Source: Plantactinospora alkalitolerans (GTDB taxonomy: Bacteria; Actinomycetota; Actinomycetes; Mycobacteriales; Micromonosporaceae). Taken from it: a stretch of 48,872 bases of DNA. The translations under genes and the position numbers were made by a program. The stretch is from contig NZ_JADPUN010000139.1 in the NCBI RefSeq assembly GCF_015690345.1, positions 1-48,872 on the forward strand, given 5' to 3'. The notes below the pieces were generated by a model. It saw only the letters and a program-made list of their open reading frames with translations, searched no databases and was not told the DNA's origin. Shown piece by piece: positions 24,510 to 32,460 of this stretch (positions are counted from its first letter, which is position 1; the number at the start of each line of letters is the position of its first letter).

Positions 24510-25367
24510 TCATGCACCCGCGGTCGCGAGCAGGCCGACCTGCAGCACGAACGCAAAGCTCAGGCCAGCCCAGGCTGGGCGAGGTCGACTTCCTGGGCGA
24601 CTGCCCGACCGTGCCGTGCCGATCCACGCCGCGATCCACGCCCCGAACCCCAGCGGCACCGCGGCGGCGTATCCGACAACGATCGGCGGTAGCGAATGGC
24701 TGGCGTAGATCAGCGCGACGCAGCATTCCGCGACGGCGAGCAGAACTGCCAGCGCCACGAGCCGGCCCCGTGGCCCCAGGCCGTAGGGGCGGTACCCGGC
24801 ATCGTCGAGCTTGCGCGAGAACTTCCAGAATTCGTACGCGGTCCAGTACAGCCCGGTGACACCGAACACCAGGACCGGGGACGCAGCCGAGTCCGCGTAC
24901 GTGCGCCAGCCGGCGTAGGCGTAGACCATGATCAGCAGCGGGGCACCCTCGTACACGATCGGCAACAGGATCCGGTGACCCGGCAGTCTCGGATGGTTGA
25001 CAACCCGGGGGGCGAGCAGCATCGCCGCGGTGGCGGCGAGCGCCGTCAGGAGGGCCGGCCAATGCCGCATCGTGAGTAGGACCGTGAGACCGATGGTGGC
25101 GACCAGTCCGGCCTGGAGGTGGCTCCTTCTCCCGGCGGCCGGCGAACGATCGGTCGCAGCGTCGCGGTGGAAGTCGTCGATGTCGTCGACGAGTCGCAAC
25201 TGGACGAACAACAGGACGAATGTGGCAGTTGTCGCTGCCACCGCCAGTAGGTCAAGCTCGGGGCTGGGCACCGCCCGTAGGTAGAGCGACTGCAGGCTGG
25301 CGAACGTCAGAACGGTGGCAAGGCCGACGGTGTGTGGCGGAAACCGACGCAACAGGTAGCGGATCAT
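24510..25367 (-). CDS. UbiA-like integral membrane protein (prenyltransferase family resemblance)
   Basis: The 285-residue protein has about eight or nine hydrophobic helices and, after helix 2, RLVDDIDDFHRDAATDRS with Asp61, 62, 64, 65 and 69. This resembles the first NDxxDxxxD motif of UbiA prenyltransferases, which bind a diphosphate through Mg. A second, weaker acidic motif is seen in FSRKLDDAGYRPYG in the second half. UbiA enzymes move a prenyl or other isoprenoid-type group onto an acceptor in the membrane. No isoprenyl diphosphate synthase or quinone gene is nearby, so the transferred group is unknown and may be lipid-derived. The ATG at 25367 shares an ATGA overlap with the reductase stop. 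Family resemblance good; activity inferred. Confidence 0.75.
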   Translation of the reverse strand: MIRYLLRRFPPHTVGLATVLTFASLQSLYLRAVPSPELDLLAVAATTATFVLLFVQLRLVDDIDDFHRDAATDRSPAAGRRSHLQAGLVATIGLTVLLTMRHWPALLTALAATAAMLLAPRVVNHPRLPGHRILLPIVYEGAPLLIMVYAYAGWRTYADSAASPVLVFGVTGLYWTAYEFWKFSRKLDDAGYRPYGLGPRGRLVALAVLLAVAECCVALIYASHSLPPIVVGYAAAVPLGFGAWIAAWIGTARSGSRPGSRPRPAWAGLSFAFVLQVGLLATAGA

Positions 25368-26485
25368 CGGGCCTCGCGTGCGTCGAGCAGGCCCAGAACG
25401 GAGTCGATGCTCTGTTGCGGTGCGCCCAGGTAACCGGTGCGCAAGCCGTGGTTGAGCAGTCTGCGCAGGAAGGGCAGGCCACGGACGGTTGGTCTGCGTG
25501 GCATGAACACCTTGGCTGCGGTGGCGTCGAAGGTTACGGAGCGGCGGAAGTAGCTCTCGTAAAGGGCGACGACCCGCTCGTAGTAGGCACGTTCGCCGAG
25601 TGGCATCCGCGCGGTCGAGAAGCTGGCCGGCGAGACGAAACGGGGCACGTGAAAGGAAGGATACTCGGCCAGGACGTTGCTGAAGTCCAGCAAGTTGTGC
25701 TCTTGCGCCCCCACCGCATGAAAAGTGCGCCCGACGGCGTCCTCGAAACGGACGACTGCCTGGCTGATCAACTCGGCCACATAGTCGACCGGTACCAGGT
25801 CCAACGTGGCGTCGTAGTTTCCGGCCACGGAACGCACGCGCCCTTCGGTAAACGCCTTGAGCACCACATAGATGTTCTTGAAGTCACGGATGACGCCATT
25901 GCGCTCGGTGCCGACGACGATACTCGGTCGTACCACGACGACCGGGAGGCCATTGCCGGCGGCGCGGTGGACGGACTGCTCGGCGACAAATTTGCTGCGC
26001 TCGTACGCTGTGCCGAAGCGTTGACCGGCGTCCAGTTCGTCCTCACCCACCACGCCGATGCGCTCGCCGCAAACATACGCAGTGCTTACGTGGACGAGCG
26101 GAATCGGTGAGCTGGTCGTCCTGCTCGCAAACTCCAGGACCTGTTCGGTGCCGGCGATGTTGATCCGTTCATATGTGTCCGCGGGCAGACCGAACGTGGT
26201 GACCGCGGCGACGTGCACCACCCGGTCCACGGTGCGGAGAGCGTCGTACTGGTGATCGGAGAGGCCGAGCCGCGGTTTGGTGATGTCGCCGTTGACGCGC
26301 ACGACCGAACCACGGGGTGCTGCTTCCCGCCAGTCGAGTGTCTTCAGCCGCCGCCCGTTGTTCCGGACCACCTCGGAGTTCGCGTGCATCAGTGCGAACA
26401 CGGTGTGGCCCGCCCCGCTCAACCGTGCCACGACCTCGGATCCGACGAGGCCCGACGCACCAGTTACGAGTACCGTGAGCGTCAT
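25364..26485 (-). CDS. NAD(P)-dependent acyl (thioester) reductase, extended SDR
   Basis: The 373-residue protein begins MTLTVLVTGASGLVGSEVV, the GxxGxxG cofactor motif at 9-15. It continues with the SDR catalytic Ser134 (VHVSTAYVCGE) and YxxxK at Tyr161-Lys165 (YERSKFVAEQ), giving a classic extended SDR fold similar to Lys2-type thioester reductases and fatty acyl reductases. The C-terminus (about 300-373: RAYYERVVALYESYFRRSVTFDATAAKVF, LLNHGLRTGYLG) resembles the small domain of actinobacterial fatty acyl reductases. It should reduce an acyl-thioester, likely on the neighbouring ACP, to aldehyde or alcohol. The ATG at 26485 follows GGAGGTACCTG and overlaps the ACP stop (TGATG). Cofactor preference not visible. 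Confidence 0.83.
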   Translation of the reverse strand: MTLTVLVTGASGLVGSEVVARLSGAGHTVFALMHANSEVVRNNGRRLKTLDWREAAPRGSVVRVNGDITKPRLGLSDHQYDALRTVDRVVHVAAVTTFGLPADTYERINIAGTEQVLEFASRTTSSPIPLVHVSTAYVCGERIGVVGEDELDAGQRFGTAYERSKFVAEQSVHRAAGNGLPVVVVRPSIVVGTERNGVIRDFKNIYVVLKAFTEGRVRSVAGNYDATLDLVPVDYVAELISQAVVRFEDAVGRTFHAVGAQEHNLLDFSNVLAEYPSFHVPRFVSPASFSTARMPLGERAYYERVVALYESYFRRSVTFDATAAKVFMPRRPTVRGLPFLRRLLNHGLRTGYLGAPQQSIDSVLGLLDAREAR

Positions 26486-26757
26486 CAGGTACCTCCCTCG
26501 CCAGTCTGCGCGGCGACAAGGGCCACCAGGTCGCGCACGGTCGTGACGGCCAGCGCATGGTCGAGATTGATCGGCGGCAGGGCGAACCGCTGCTCGACCA
26601 CCACGGCAAGCTCGATCAGGCGCAGTGAGTCGAACCCGAGATCGAAGACCAGTCGGGCGTCGTCGTAAACCGATGCTCCGCCGGTCGGCGCCATCAGGGC
26701 GACGATGTCGTGTATCGCCTCCCGCAATGGTCCTGATGAGAGTGGCACGGTTGTCAT
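26485..26757 (-). CDS. Acyl carrier protein, 90 residues
   Basis: A small carrier protein whose phosphopantetheine site is Ser44 in DLGFDSLRLIEL, the DSL motif. Helical flanks are normal: REAIHDIVALM before it, and VVEQRFALPPINLD and TTVRDLVALVAAQTG after it. It starts at ATG 26757, behind GGGAGAG; a longer frame runs upstream to 26973 but crosses the promoter region. As the first gene of the operon it should carry the chain activated by the FAAL and reduced by the SDR. No carrier-specific phosphopantetheinyl transferase is in the window, so a genomic one must act. Confidence 0.9.
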   Translation of the reverse strand: MTTVPLSSGPLREAIHDIVALMAPTGGASVYDDARLVFDLGFDSLRLIELAVVVEQRFALPPINLDHALAVTTVRDLVALVAAQTGEGGT

Positions 26758-26776
26758 CTGCGGATGCTCTCCCTTG

Positions 26777-26788
26777 CGTTGGCAAGCC
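26777..26788 (-). repeat. Single inverted copy of the SARP-type repeat near the ACP start
   Basis: CGTTGGCAAGCC at 26777-26788 is the exact reverse complement of GGCTTGCCAACG at 27039-27050 near the SARP gene. It lies only about 20 bases before the ACP ATG, so in the leader or core promoter of the operon. A second copy 11 bases away is not seen. It may help repress or tune expression; function inferred. Confidence 0.4.
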
Positions 26789-27038
26789 GAATGTGCTGCC
26801 ACAGCAGCTACGTCTTGGTACGCTTTGGCGCCGCCAGTTCCATTCAGGGCTGACTTGACAATCTGCGTCCCGCCACCACCGGTTCCACTCGCATGCCGCG
26901 CTGGCCTACATCGGCGCAGGAAATAGCCAACATGGCGGCGTGGCGAGTCGGGCTGACAGGACCGACATTGCATGCCTCTTCATCGTCTCTCCCTACCCGT
27001 ACCGTTCTCCGCTAGTGTGGTGGACGGATCATGGAAGT

Positions 27039-27058
27039 GGCTTGCCAACGGCTTGCCA
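27039..27058 (+). repeat. Tandem GGCTTGCCA repeats, likely SARP operator
   Basis: Two perfect copies of GGCTTGCCA begin at 27039 and 27050, exactly 11 bases apart, one helical turn. SARP/AfsR regulators bind direct heptamer-type repeats at this spacing close to the -10. The repeats lie 34-53 bases upstream of the SARP GTG (27092), and read on the minus strand they face the operon. They could serve autoregulation or activation of the operon; the exact promoter is not resolved. Confidence 0.5.
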
Positions 27059-27091
27059 CGCCGTAGCCCCCAGTGACACGTGGAGGTCTCT

Positions 27092-29890
27092 GTGGAGTTC
27101 CGCCTGCTGGGTCAGGTCGAGGCTGAACACAACGGTGTACCTGTCGCGCTCGGTCGCCGTGGCGAGCGGCGCCTGTTGGGTGTCCTGCTGTTGCTGGCCG
27201 GGCAGGCGGTGACCGTCGATCGACTGGCCTCGCTGTTGTGGGACGACGCTCCGCCAGCCAGTGCCCGGACCAGTCTCCAGGCGCACGTCTCTCGGCTGCG
27301 CCGGCGACTGGACCCGGACGGTAATGGCACATCGGGTGTGCGGCTGATCAGCCAGCACGGCGGCTACGGGGTCGAGGTGGATCCGGCCCACGTGGACGCG
27401 CACCGGTTTCGGCTGGCGGTTGACACGGCGCGTGGGATCGACGACCTGATGGCACGCTCATCTGCCCTACGTAGTGCCATCGGCCTGTGGAAGGGTCCGC
27501 TGCTGGCAGGTGTGGCGTCCGACCGGCTCCGCGAACGGGTCGGCGCCGACCTCATCGACCTGCGACTGAGCGCAATGGAGCTCGCGGTCGAAACCGATCT
27601 CTCGCTCGGACGCCACCAGAAGGTCGTTGGTGAGCTTGGGGTACTGGCCGCCGAACATCCGACCCGCGAGCGGTTCACCGCGCAGCTGATTACGGCCCTG
27701 TTCCGATGCGGACGCCAGCACGAGGCGCTGGACGCGTACGAGCGGCTGCGGGTACGGCTCGCCAACGAACTCGGCGTGGACCCGGATCCAGATCTGCAGC
27801 GCCTGCGGGCCGCACTGCTCCGTCATGACACCGGCCTACGCCTGACGGCCGGGCAATCAGCTACGCCGACACCGGCGCAACTGCCGGCCGACATACTGGG
27901 CTTTGTGGGGCGCCGCGATGCGCTCGATCAACTGGACGCACTGCTCAGCACCAGCGTCCAGGAGCCGACGGCAGTCGTCATCTGCGCGATGTCGGGTACG
28001 GCGGGGGTAGGCAAGACCGCGCTCGCCGTGCATTGGGCCCACCGCGTGGCCGACAGGTTCCCCGGCGGCGAACTCTACGTAAACCTGCATGGTTTCGATG
28101 CCACCAGGTCAGCCACCAGCCCGACCGAGGCACTCCGGGGGTTTCTCGATGCCCTGGGCGTACCGCCGCAGCGAATTCCGGGCTCCCTTGATGGACAGGT
28201 CTGCCTGTACCGCAGCCTACTGGCCGGACAAAAGATACTCGTCGTGCTGGACAACGCACGAGACGTCGATCAAGTACGGCCCCTGTTGCCCAGCTCAGCG
28301 GGCTGCCTGGCGGTGGTCACCAGCCGCAACGAGCTTAGCGGCCTGGTCGCCGCCCAGGGAGCCAACCTGCTCACCCTGGACCCACTCAGCCAACCGGAGG
28401 CACACCACCTGCTGATGCGCCGCCTCGGCGCCGGCCGGCTCGCGCGCGAGCCGGCCGCGGTCGACAAGATCGTCGCTCGGTGCGCCGGGCTGCCACTCGC
28501 TCTTGCCATAGTGGCCGCCCGCGCCGCAACCCGTCCGGGCTTCCCGCTGGAACTGCTGGCGACCGAGCTTCATGACGCGGACAGTGTGCTCGATCCGCTC
28601 GCCGTCGGATCCGCCGACACCGACGTGCGAACCGTGTTCTCCTGGTCATACAGAGTTCTCAGCCCGGAGGCCGCCCGGCTGTTCCGACTGCTCGGCCTGC
28701 ATCCCGGTCCCGATGTCTCGTTGCACGCCGCCGCCAGCCTCGCCGGAATCACCCGGCAGCAGGTACGCCCGCTGCTGGCGGAACTGAGCCAGGCGCATCT
28801 GGTCACGGAGCAGAACTTCGGCCGGTACACCCTGCACGACCTGTTGCGCGCATATGCGATCGAGCTGACGCGGTCCAACGATGACGCCGCGGAACGGCGC
28901 GCCGCGACGGGCCGCCAGCTCGACCACTATCTGCACACGGCCTGTGCCGCAACGCGGCTGATGGATCCACACCGGGTCGCGATCGCGCTCTCGCCACCGC
29001 GCGCCGGGGTGATTCTCGAGGATCTCTCCGGTGCCGACGCGGCACTCGCCTGGCTCGTCTGCGAACGCCGGGTGCTACTCGCCGCCATCCACCAGGCGGG
29101 CGCCGGCTTTGAGGCGCACGTATGGCAGTTGGCCTGGGCGGTCGCCAGCTTTCTGCACCGGCAGGGCCACGGCGAGGATCTCCTGGCGGTCGAGCGGCGC
29201 GCGCTCGATGCCGCGATGCGGCTGACCGACCCGATCGGAGTGGCGCACAGCCACAACGGTCTTGGTCTGGCGTACTTCGTGCTGGACCAGGAAGACAAGG
29301 CACAGTTGCATCTCGAGGAGGCATTGGTCGCGTACGGCCGGATCGGTGACCACGGTGGCCAGGCCTGTGCACACCTCAACCTCGGGGCGGTGCTTGACCG
29401 GCATGGCCAGCACGGAGCGGCTCTGCGGCACGCTGAGCAGGCGTCGACCCTGTTCCGGATGGCGGGCCAGCGGCGCGGCGAAGCCAGGGCGCTCAGCGGG
29501 ATCGCCTGGTCCCGGGCCAAGCTCGGTGACCATCGGAGTGCGCTCGAGGATTGTCGCCTTGCGCTTACCCTGTACGCGCAGCTCCCGGACCGGCATGGCG
29601 AAGCAGCGGCCTGGGACACCCTCGGTTCCATCCATCGACAGCTCGGTGCGTACGACGAGGCGGTGACCTGCTATCAACGCGCCGTGCGGCTGTCCCGGGA
29701 GGCCGGTGAGCGCCAGCGTGAGGCGGCCGGGCTCACCAAACTGGGCGACACACACCAGGCGGCCGGTGACCCGGCAGCGGCGGGTATTGCCTGGCGGCAG
29801 TCCTTGACCCTGCTGGCCGAACTCAATCATCCCGAGGCGGATCAGGTCCGTACCAAGCTGCTCGCGACCGTCAACCCCGTGACCTCCTAA
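27092..29890 (+). CDS. Large AfsR-type SARP regulator with NB-ARC and TPR domains
   Basis: 932 residues from GTG 27092, which has GGAGGT four bases upstream; the GTG at 27080 is alternative. The N-terminus FRLLGQVEAEHNGVPVALG and SLQAHVSRLRRRL is the OmpR-like DNA-binding domain of SARPs (to about 90). The bacterial transcriptional activation domain follows (to about 240). An NB-ARC-type ATPase starts at about 280 with Walker A GTAGVGKTAL (about 302-310), ILVVLDNARD and CAGLPLALAI. C-terminal TPR repeats (about 690-930: HLNLGAVLDRHGQHGAALRHAEQA, AAWDTLGSIHRQLGAYDEAVTCY) complete an AfsR-like plan. Such proteins are pathway activators responding to unknown signals or phosphorylation. It is divergent from the nine-gene operon, so it is probably its specific activator. 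The stop codon abuts a truncated sigma-factor gene. Confidence 0.92.
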   Translation: MEFRLLGQVEAEHNGVPVALGRRGERRLLGVLLLLAGQAVTVDRLASLLWDDAPPASARTSLQAHVSRLRRRLDPDGNGTSGVRLISQHGGYGVEVDPAHVDAHRFRLAVDTARGIDDLMARSSALRSAIGLWKGPLLAGVASDRLRERVGADLIDLRLSAMELAVETDLSLGRHQKVVGELGVLAAEHPTRERFTAQLITALFRCGRQHEALDAYERLRVRLANELGVDPDPDLQRLRAALLRHDTGLRLTAGQSATPTPAQLPADILGFVGRRDALDQLDALLSTSVQEPTAVVICAMSGTAGVGKTALAVHWAHRVADRFPGGELYVNLHGFDATRSATSPTEALRGFLDALGVPPQRIPGSLDGQVCLYRSLLAGQKILVVLDNARDVDQVRPLLPSSAGCLAVVTSRNELSGLVAAQGANLLTLDPLSQPEAHHLLMRRLGAGRLAREPAAVDKIVARCAGLPLALAIVAARAATRPGFPLELLATELHDADSVLDPLAVGSADTDVRTVFSWSYRVLSPEAARLFRLLGLHPGPDVSLHAAASLAGITRQQVRPLLAELSQAHLVTEQNFGRYTLHDLLRAYAIELTRSNDDAAERRAATGRQLDHYLHTACAATRLMDPHRVAIALSPPRAGVILEDLSGADAALAWLVCERRVLLAAIHQAGAGFEAHVWQLAWAVASFLHRQGHGEDLLAVERRALDAAMRLTDPIGVAHSHNGLGLAYFVLDQEDKAQLHLEEALVAYGRIGDHGGQACAHLNLGAVLDRHGQHGAALRHAEQASTLFRMAGQRRGEARALSGIAWSRAKLGDHRSALEDCRLALTLYAQLPDRHGEAAAWDTLGSIHRQLGAYDEAVTCYQRAVRLSREAGERQREAAGLTKLGDTHQAAGDPAAAGIAWRQSLTLLAELNHPEADQVRTKLLATVNPVTS

Positions 29891-29980
29891 CCCGTGGTTG
29901 TAGACCGAGCGGACGTGTTCGTCGAAGAGTTCCCTGAACGCGTCCGGATCTCCGGCGTGCACGCGGGCACGCATACTCAT
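29891..29980 (-). pseudogene. Truncated ECF sigma-factor gene (N-terminal 29-30 codons)
   Basis: From ATG 29980 (or ATG 29974), with GGAG upstream, the minus strand encodes MSMRARVHAGDPDAFRELF, then DEHVRSVYNH. This is the start of region 2 of actinobacterial ECF sigma factors, whose next residues are usually RLTGD. The match stops at 29894, three bases from the SARP stop at 29888-29890, and the rest of the sigma factor is absent. It marks a recombination junction at the right end of the gene cluster. Confidence 0.65.
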
Positions 29981-30040
29981 CTCCACATGCTCGGACTGTC
30001 CGATCGGGTACCAGGAGTTCCCGTCGGCCGCGTACGTTCA

Positions 30041-30300
30041 CCTCGTTGACGCGTTCGGCGAGTGTCTGGTGGTCGGCCGGCAGATGCGGTTGGGTGTCGG
30101 ACAGCGGCCGGACCAGGGCGGCGGGGTCGGGTCCGCCCAGGGCGTCGTGCAGCCGGTCCAGGCTGGGCCGCGCTGCCGGGCGGCGGCGATCAGTCGCGGC
30201 TCCCAGTTCTCCAGTTCGGCGCGTAGCTCGCGGAGCAGGGCGAGGGCGCTGAGCACCTGGTCAGCCGTCGCGCCGGCGTCGCCGTCGATCCGATCGGTGC
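30041..30300 (-). pseudogene. Decayed gene for an actinobacterial HTH regulator, internal deletion and frameshift
   Basis: Minus-strand IDGDAGATADQVLSALALL and RELRAELENWEPRLIAAARQRG (to about 30166) match the N-terminal half of a regulator family annotated as HSP18 transcriptional regulator in Streptomyces and Micromonospora. The normal continuation (ASWADLAPALGVASRQAAERRY) is missing. In the next frame SLDRLHDALGGPDPAALV, then RPLSDTQPHLPADHQTLAERV gives the C-terminal half. Thus an internal deletion with a frameshift has destroyed the gene, and its first residues are also missing. The family assignment is from memory of the pattern. Confidence 0.55.
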
Positions 30301-30461
30301 ACGAGGCGTTCGTCGAGCTGGTTCAGCACGACGACGGCCTGATGCGGGCAGAGTTCGACGCGCTCATCGACGCCTGCTGGCACCGGCCGCCACCCCCGCC
30401 GCGGGCCCGGCCGCAGCCGGTCCCGCGGCCGCCGCTGTGGCCGGGCGGGCCCCTGGTCTAA
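30297..30461 (+). pseudogene. Possible gene fragment, 54 codons, unknown family
   Basis: GTG at 30297 opens VHEAFVELVQHDDGLMRAEF, then DALIDACW, a well-formed amphipathic helix pair, then a Pro/Arg-rich tail and stop at 30459-30461. Its first codons meet the broken N-terminus of the regulator pseudogene, so it may be a fragment fused at a breakpoint or a small intact gene. No ribosome site is evident. I do not recognise a family. Bases 30462-30563 hold nothing I can support. Confidence 0.3.
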
Positions 30462-30563
30462 CCGCGCCGAAACCGTCTGGTCGTCGGGCACGGGTCCAGC
30501 CCGCGTCCGCGCCCCGGTCGAGATCTCGACCATGACGTGGAACCGCTTCGTCACAACTCGTCT

Positions 30564-31079
30564 TCAGTCCGTCGCGAGCAGGTGGAACAGCACATGATCC
30601 TGCCAGCTGCCGGCGATTTTCAGATACGACGGTGCCACACCGTACGGCCGGAACCCGTTGCGGAGCAGCACCTGCTGTGAGGCCGTGTTGTGCAGCAGCG
30701 TCTCCGCCTGGAGCCGGTGCAGGTCGAGCTCGCGGAAAGCGATGGCGACGGCATCGGCAACGGCCATCGTGGCGAATCCCCGGCCCTGGTGCGACGGGCT
30801 GACCCAGTAGCCGAGCACCGCGGACTGCAGTGCGCCCCGGGTGATCCCGTTGATGTTCAGTCGGCCGATCACCTCGTCCCCGTCGAGAATGACGAGCGGA
30901 ACCATGGTTCCCTGGGCATGCGCTTCCAGCGAGGTCTGGAGGATCGTGCGCTGGGTGTCCAGCGTGAACCACGGGTCGTCGCGCATCGGCTCCCAGGGTG
31001 CGAAGGCCTCCCGGTTCGCGCGCAGCAGCGCGGTCACAGCAGGGGCATCGTCGACCGAGGCAACGCGGGTGGTCGGCAT
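30564..31079 (-). CDS. GNAT-family N-acetyltransferase (RimJ/RimL type)
   Basis: 171 residues. The N-terminal strand and helix TTRVASVDDAPAVTALLRAN, the middle VPLVILDGDEVIGRLNINGI, then VLGYWVSPSHQGRGFATMAV (acetyl-CoA-binding pyrophosphate loop Q/RxxGxG: HQGRGFA) and LHNTASQQVLLRNGFRPYGVA are all typical of RimJ/RimL-like GNAT enzymes. These acetylate ribosomal-protein N-termini, antibiotics or small amines; the substrate here is unknown. ATG at 31079 follows CGGAG. It stands alone, divergent from the P450 gene with about 200 bases between, and is the first intact gene right of the degenerate zone. Confidence 0.88.
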   Translation of the reverse strand: MPTTRVASVDDAPAVTALLRANREAFAPWEPMRDDPWFTLDTQRTILQTSLEAHAQGTMVPLVILDGDEVIGRLNINGITRGALQSAVLGYWVSPSHQGRGFATMAVADAVAIAFRELDLHRLQAETLLHNTASQQVLLRNGFRPYGVAPSYLKIAGSWQDHVLFHLLATD

Positions 31080-31279
31080 CTCGGAACTCCGTCTTCATGG
31101 CGAGCTGACCAGCGCGAACCATACCAGCGTGCGACCGGTGCGACGCCGTCGCTCAGCGGGCGGCCGTCTCGACCGGCCCGGGATCGGGATCTAAGCCGCC
31201 TAATCCACTCGGCGGTACGCTCGTCGTCGGAAGGAACATTTCGGCGCTCCGATCAACACTCGAGATGGGAGATTGCGCC

Positions 31280-32455
31280 ATGCCCGACTTCCCGGTGCTT
31301 CCCCTGACCCGCACCTGTCCGTACGCGCCGCCGCCCGAGCACGTCCAACTACAGCGGGAGCCGGTGGCCCGGGTGACGCTGCCCGACGGCTCGCAGGTCT
31401 GGGCACTGAGCCGGCTCGACGACATCCGTACGATGCTGACCGATCCGCGGTTCAGCGCCGACCGTCAACGCGCGGGGTTTCCCCTGCAGCCGTCCGGACC
31501 GCGCCCCAGTGCTCCGATGCGACAAACCATGATCGGGCTCGACCCGCCGGAGCACGGTGAGGCCCGGCGCGCGGTGGTCGGCGAGTTCACCATCAGGCGG
31601 ATGAACGCGCTGCGCCCGCGCATCCAGCAGATCGTCGACGAGTCGATCGATGCCATGCTCGCCGGACCGCGACCGGCCGACCTCGTCCCGGCGCTGGCGC
31701 TGCCGGTGCCGTCGCTGGTCATCTGCGAACTGCTCGGCGTGCCGTACGCCGATCACGACTTCTTCCAGAGCCGTTCCGCCAAGCTGTTGCACCGCGGTGT
31801 CCCGACCGCCGAACGTCATGTGGCGGCCAACGAGATCCGCGAATACATGGCCGAGCTGATCGTCCAGAAGGAGAAGCAGCCGGCCGACGACCTGCTCGGC
31901 CGCCAACTGGTCAAGGGCGCCGATCGGGAGGACCTGGCGGGTCTCGGATTCCTGCTGCTGCTGGCCGGGCACGAAACCACCGGAAACATGATCTCGCTCG
32001 GTGTGATGACGCTGCTGGAGCGACCGGCGGCGCTGGCCGCGCTGAGGGAGGACCCCGCCACCACGCCGGAGGTCGTCGAGGAACTGCTCCGCTACTTCAC
32101 GATCGCCGAGTTCGTCACGTCCCGGGTCGCCCGGGAGGACGTCGAGATCGGCGGTGTGCTGATCCGCGCTGGCGACGGTGTTCTCACGCTCGGCAACGTC
32201 GCGAACCGTGATCCGGCCGCGTTCGTCGATGGCGACACCTTCGACACCGGGCGCGGCGCCCGCCATCACATCGCGTTCGGCTTCGGCCCACACCAGTGCC
32301 TGGGTCAGAACCTCGCCCGAATCGAACTCCAGATCGTCTTCGACACCCTGTTCGCCCGCATCCCCGACCTCAGGCTGGCCGCGACGTTCGACGAGCTGTC
32401 GTTCAAGGACGACTCCACCGTCTACGGACTGCACTCCCTCCCGGTGACCTGGTAG
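31280..32455 (+). CDS. Cytochrome P450, CYP105-like
   Basis: 391 residues with MIGLDPPEHGEARRAVVGEF, I-helix LLLLAGHETTGN (229-234 core), ExxR at E268-R271 and haem loop AFGFGPHQCLGQNLARIEL with Cys340. The pattern is that of the widespread actinomycete CYP105 or related group, soluble monooxygenases with broad substrates. The start at ATG 31280 follows GGGAGA with eight bases of spacing; ATG 31265 is an in-frame alternative. The next gene, five bases on, encodes its ferredoxin, so the pair forms an electron-transfer unit needing a separate reductase. Substrate is unknown. Confidence 0.92.
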   Translation: MPDFPVLPLTRTCPYAPPPEHVQLQREPVARVTLPDGSQVWALSRLDDIRTMLTDPRFSADRQRAGFPLQPSGPRPSAPMRQTMIGLDPPEHGEARRAVVGEFTIRRMNALRPRIQQIVDESIDAMLAGPRPADLVPALALPVPSLVICELLGVPYADHDFFQSRSAKLLHRGVPTAERHVAANEIREYMAELIVQKEKQPADDLLGRQLVKGADREDLAGLGFLLLLAGHETTGNMISLGVMTLLERPAALAALREDPATTPEVVEELLRYFTIAEFVTSRVAREDVEIGGVLIRAGDGVLTLGNVANRDPAAFVDGDTFDTGRGARHHIAFGFGPHQCLGQNLARIELQIVFDTLFARIPDLRLAATFDELSFKDDSTVYGLHSLPVTW

Positions 32456-32460
32456 GAGAC

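Noticed and set aside
30261-30554. 97-codon minus-strand frame between the SARP and GNAT genes
   Set aside because: Arg-rich product overlapping the pseudogene zone, with no family pattern or ribosome site; insufficient support.
29890-30563. tRNA or integration att site at the island border
   Set aside because: No cloverleaf or direct-repeat pair could be recognised by eye; only gene remnants were seen.
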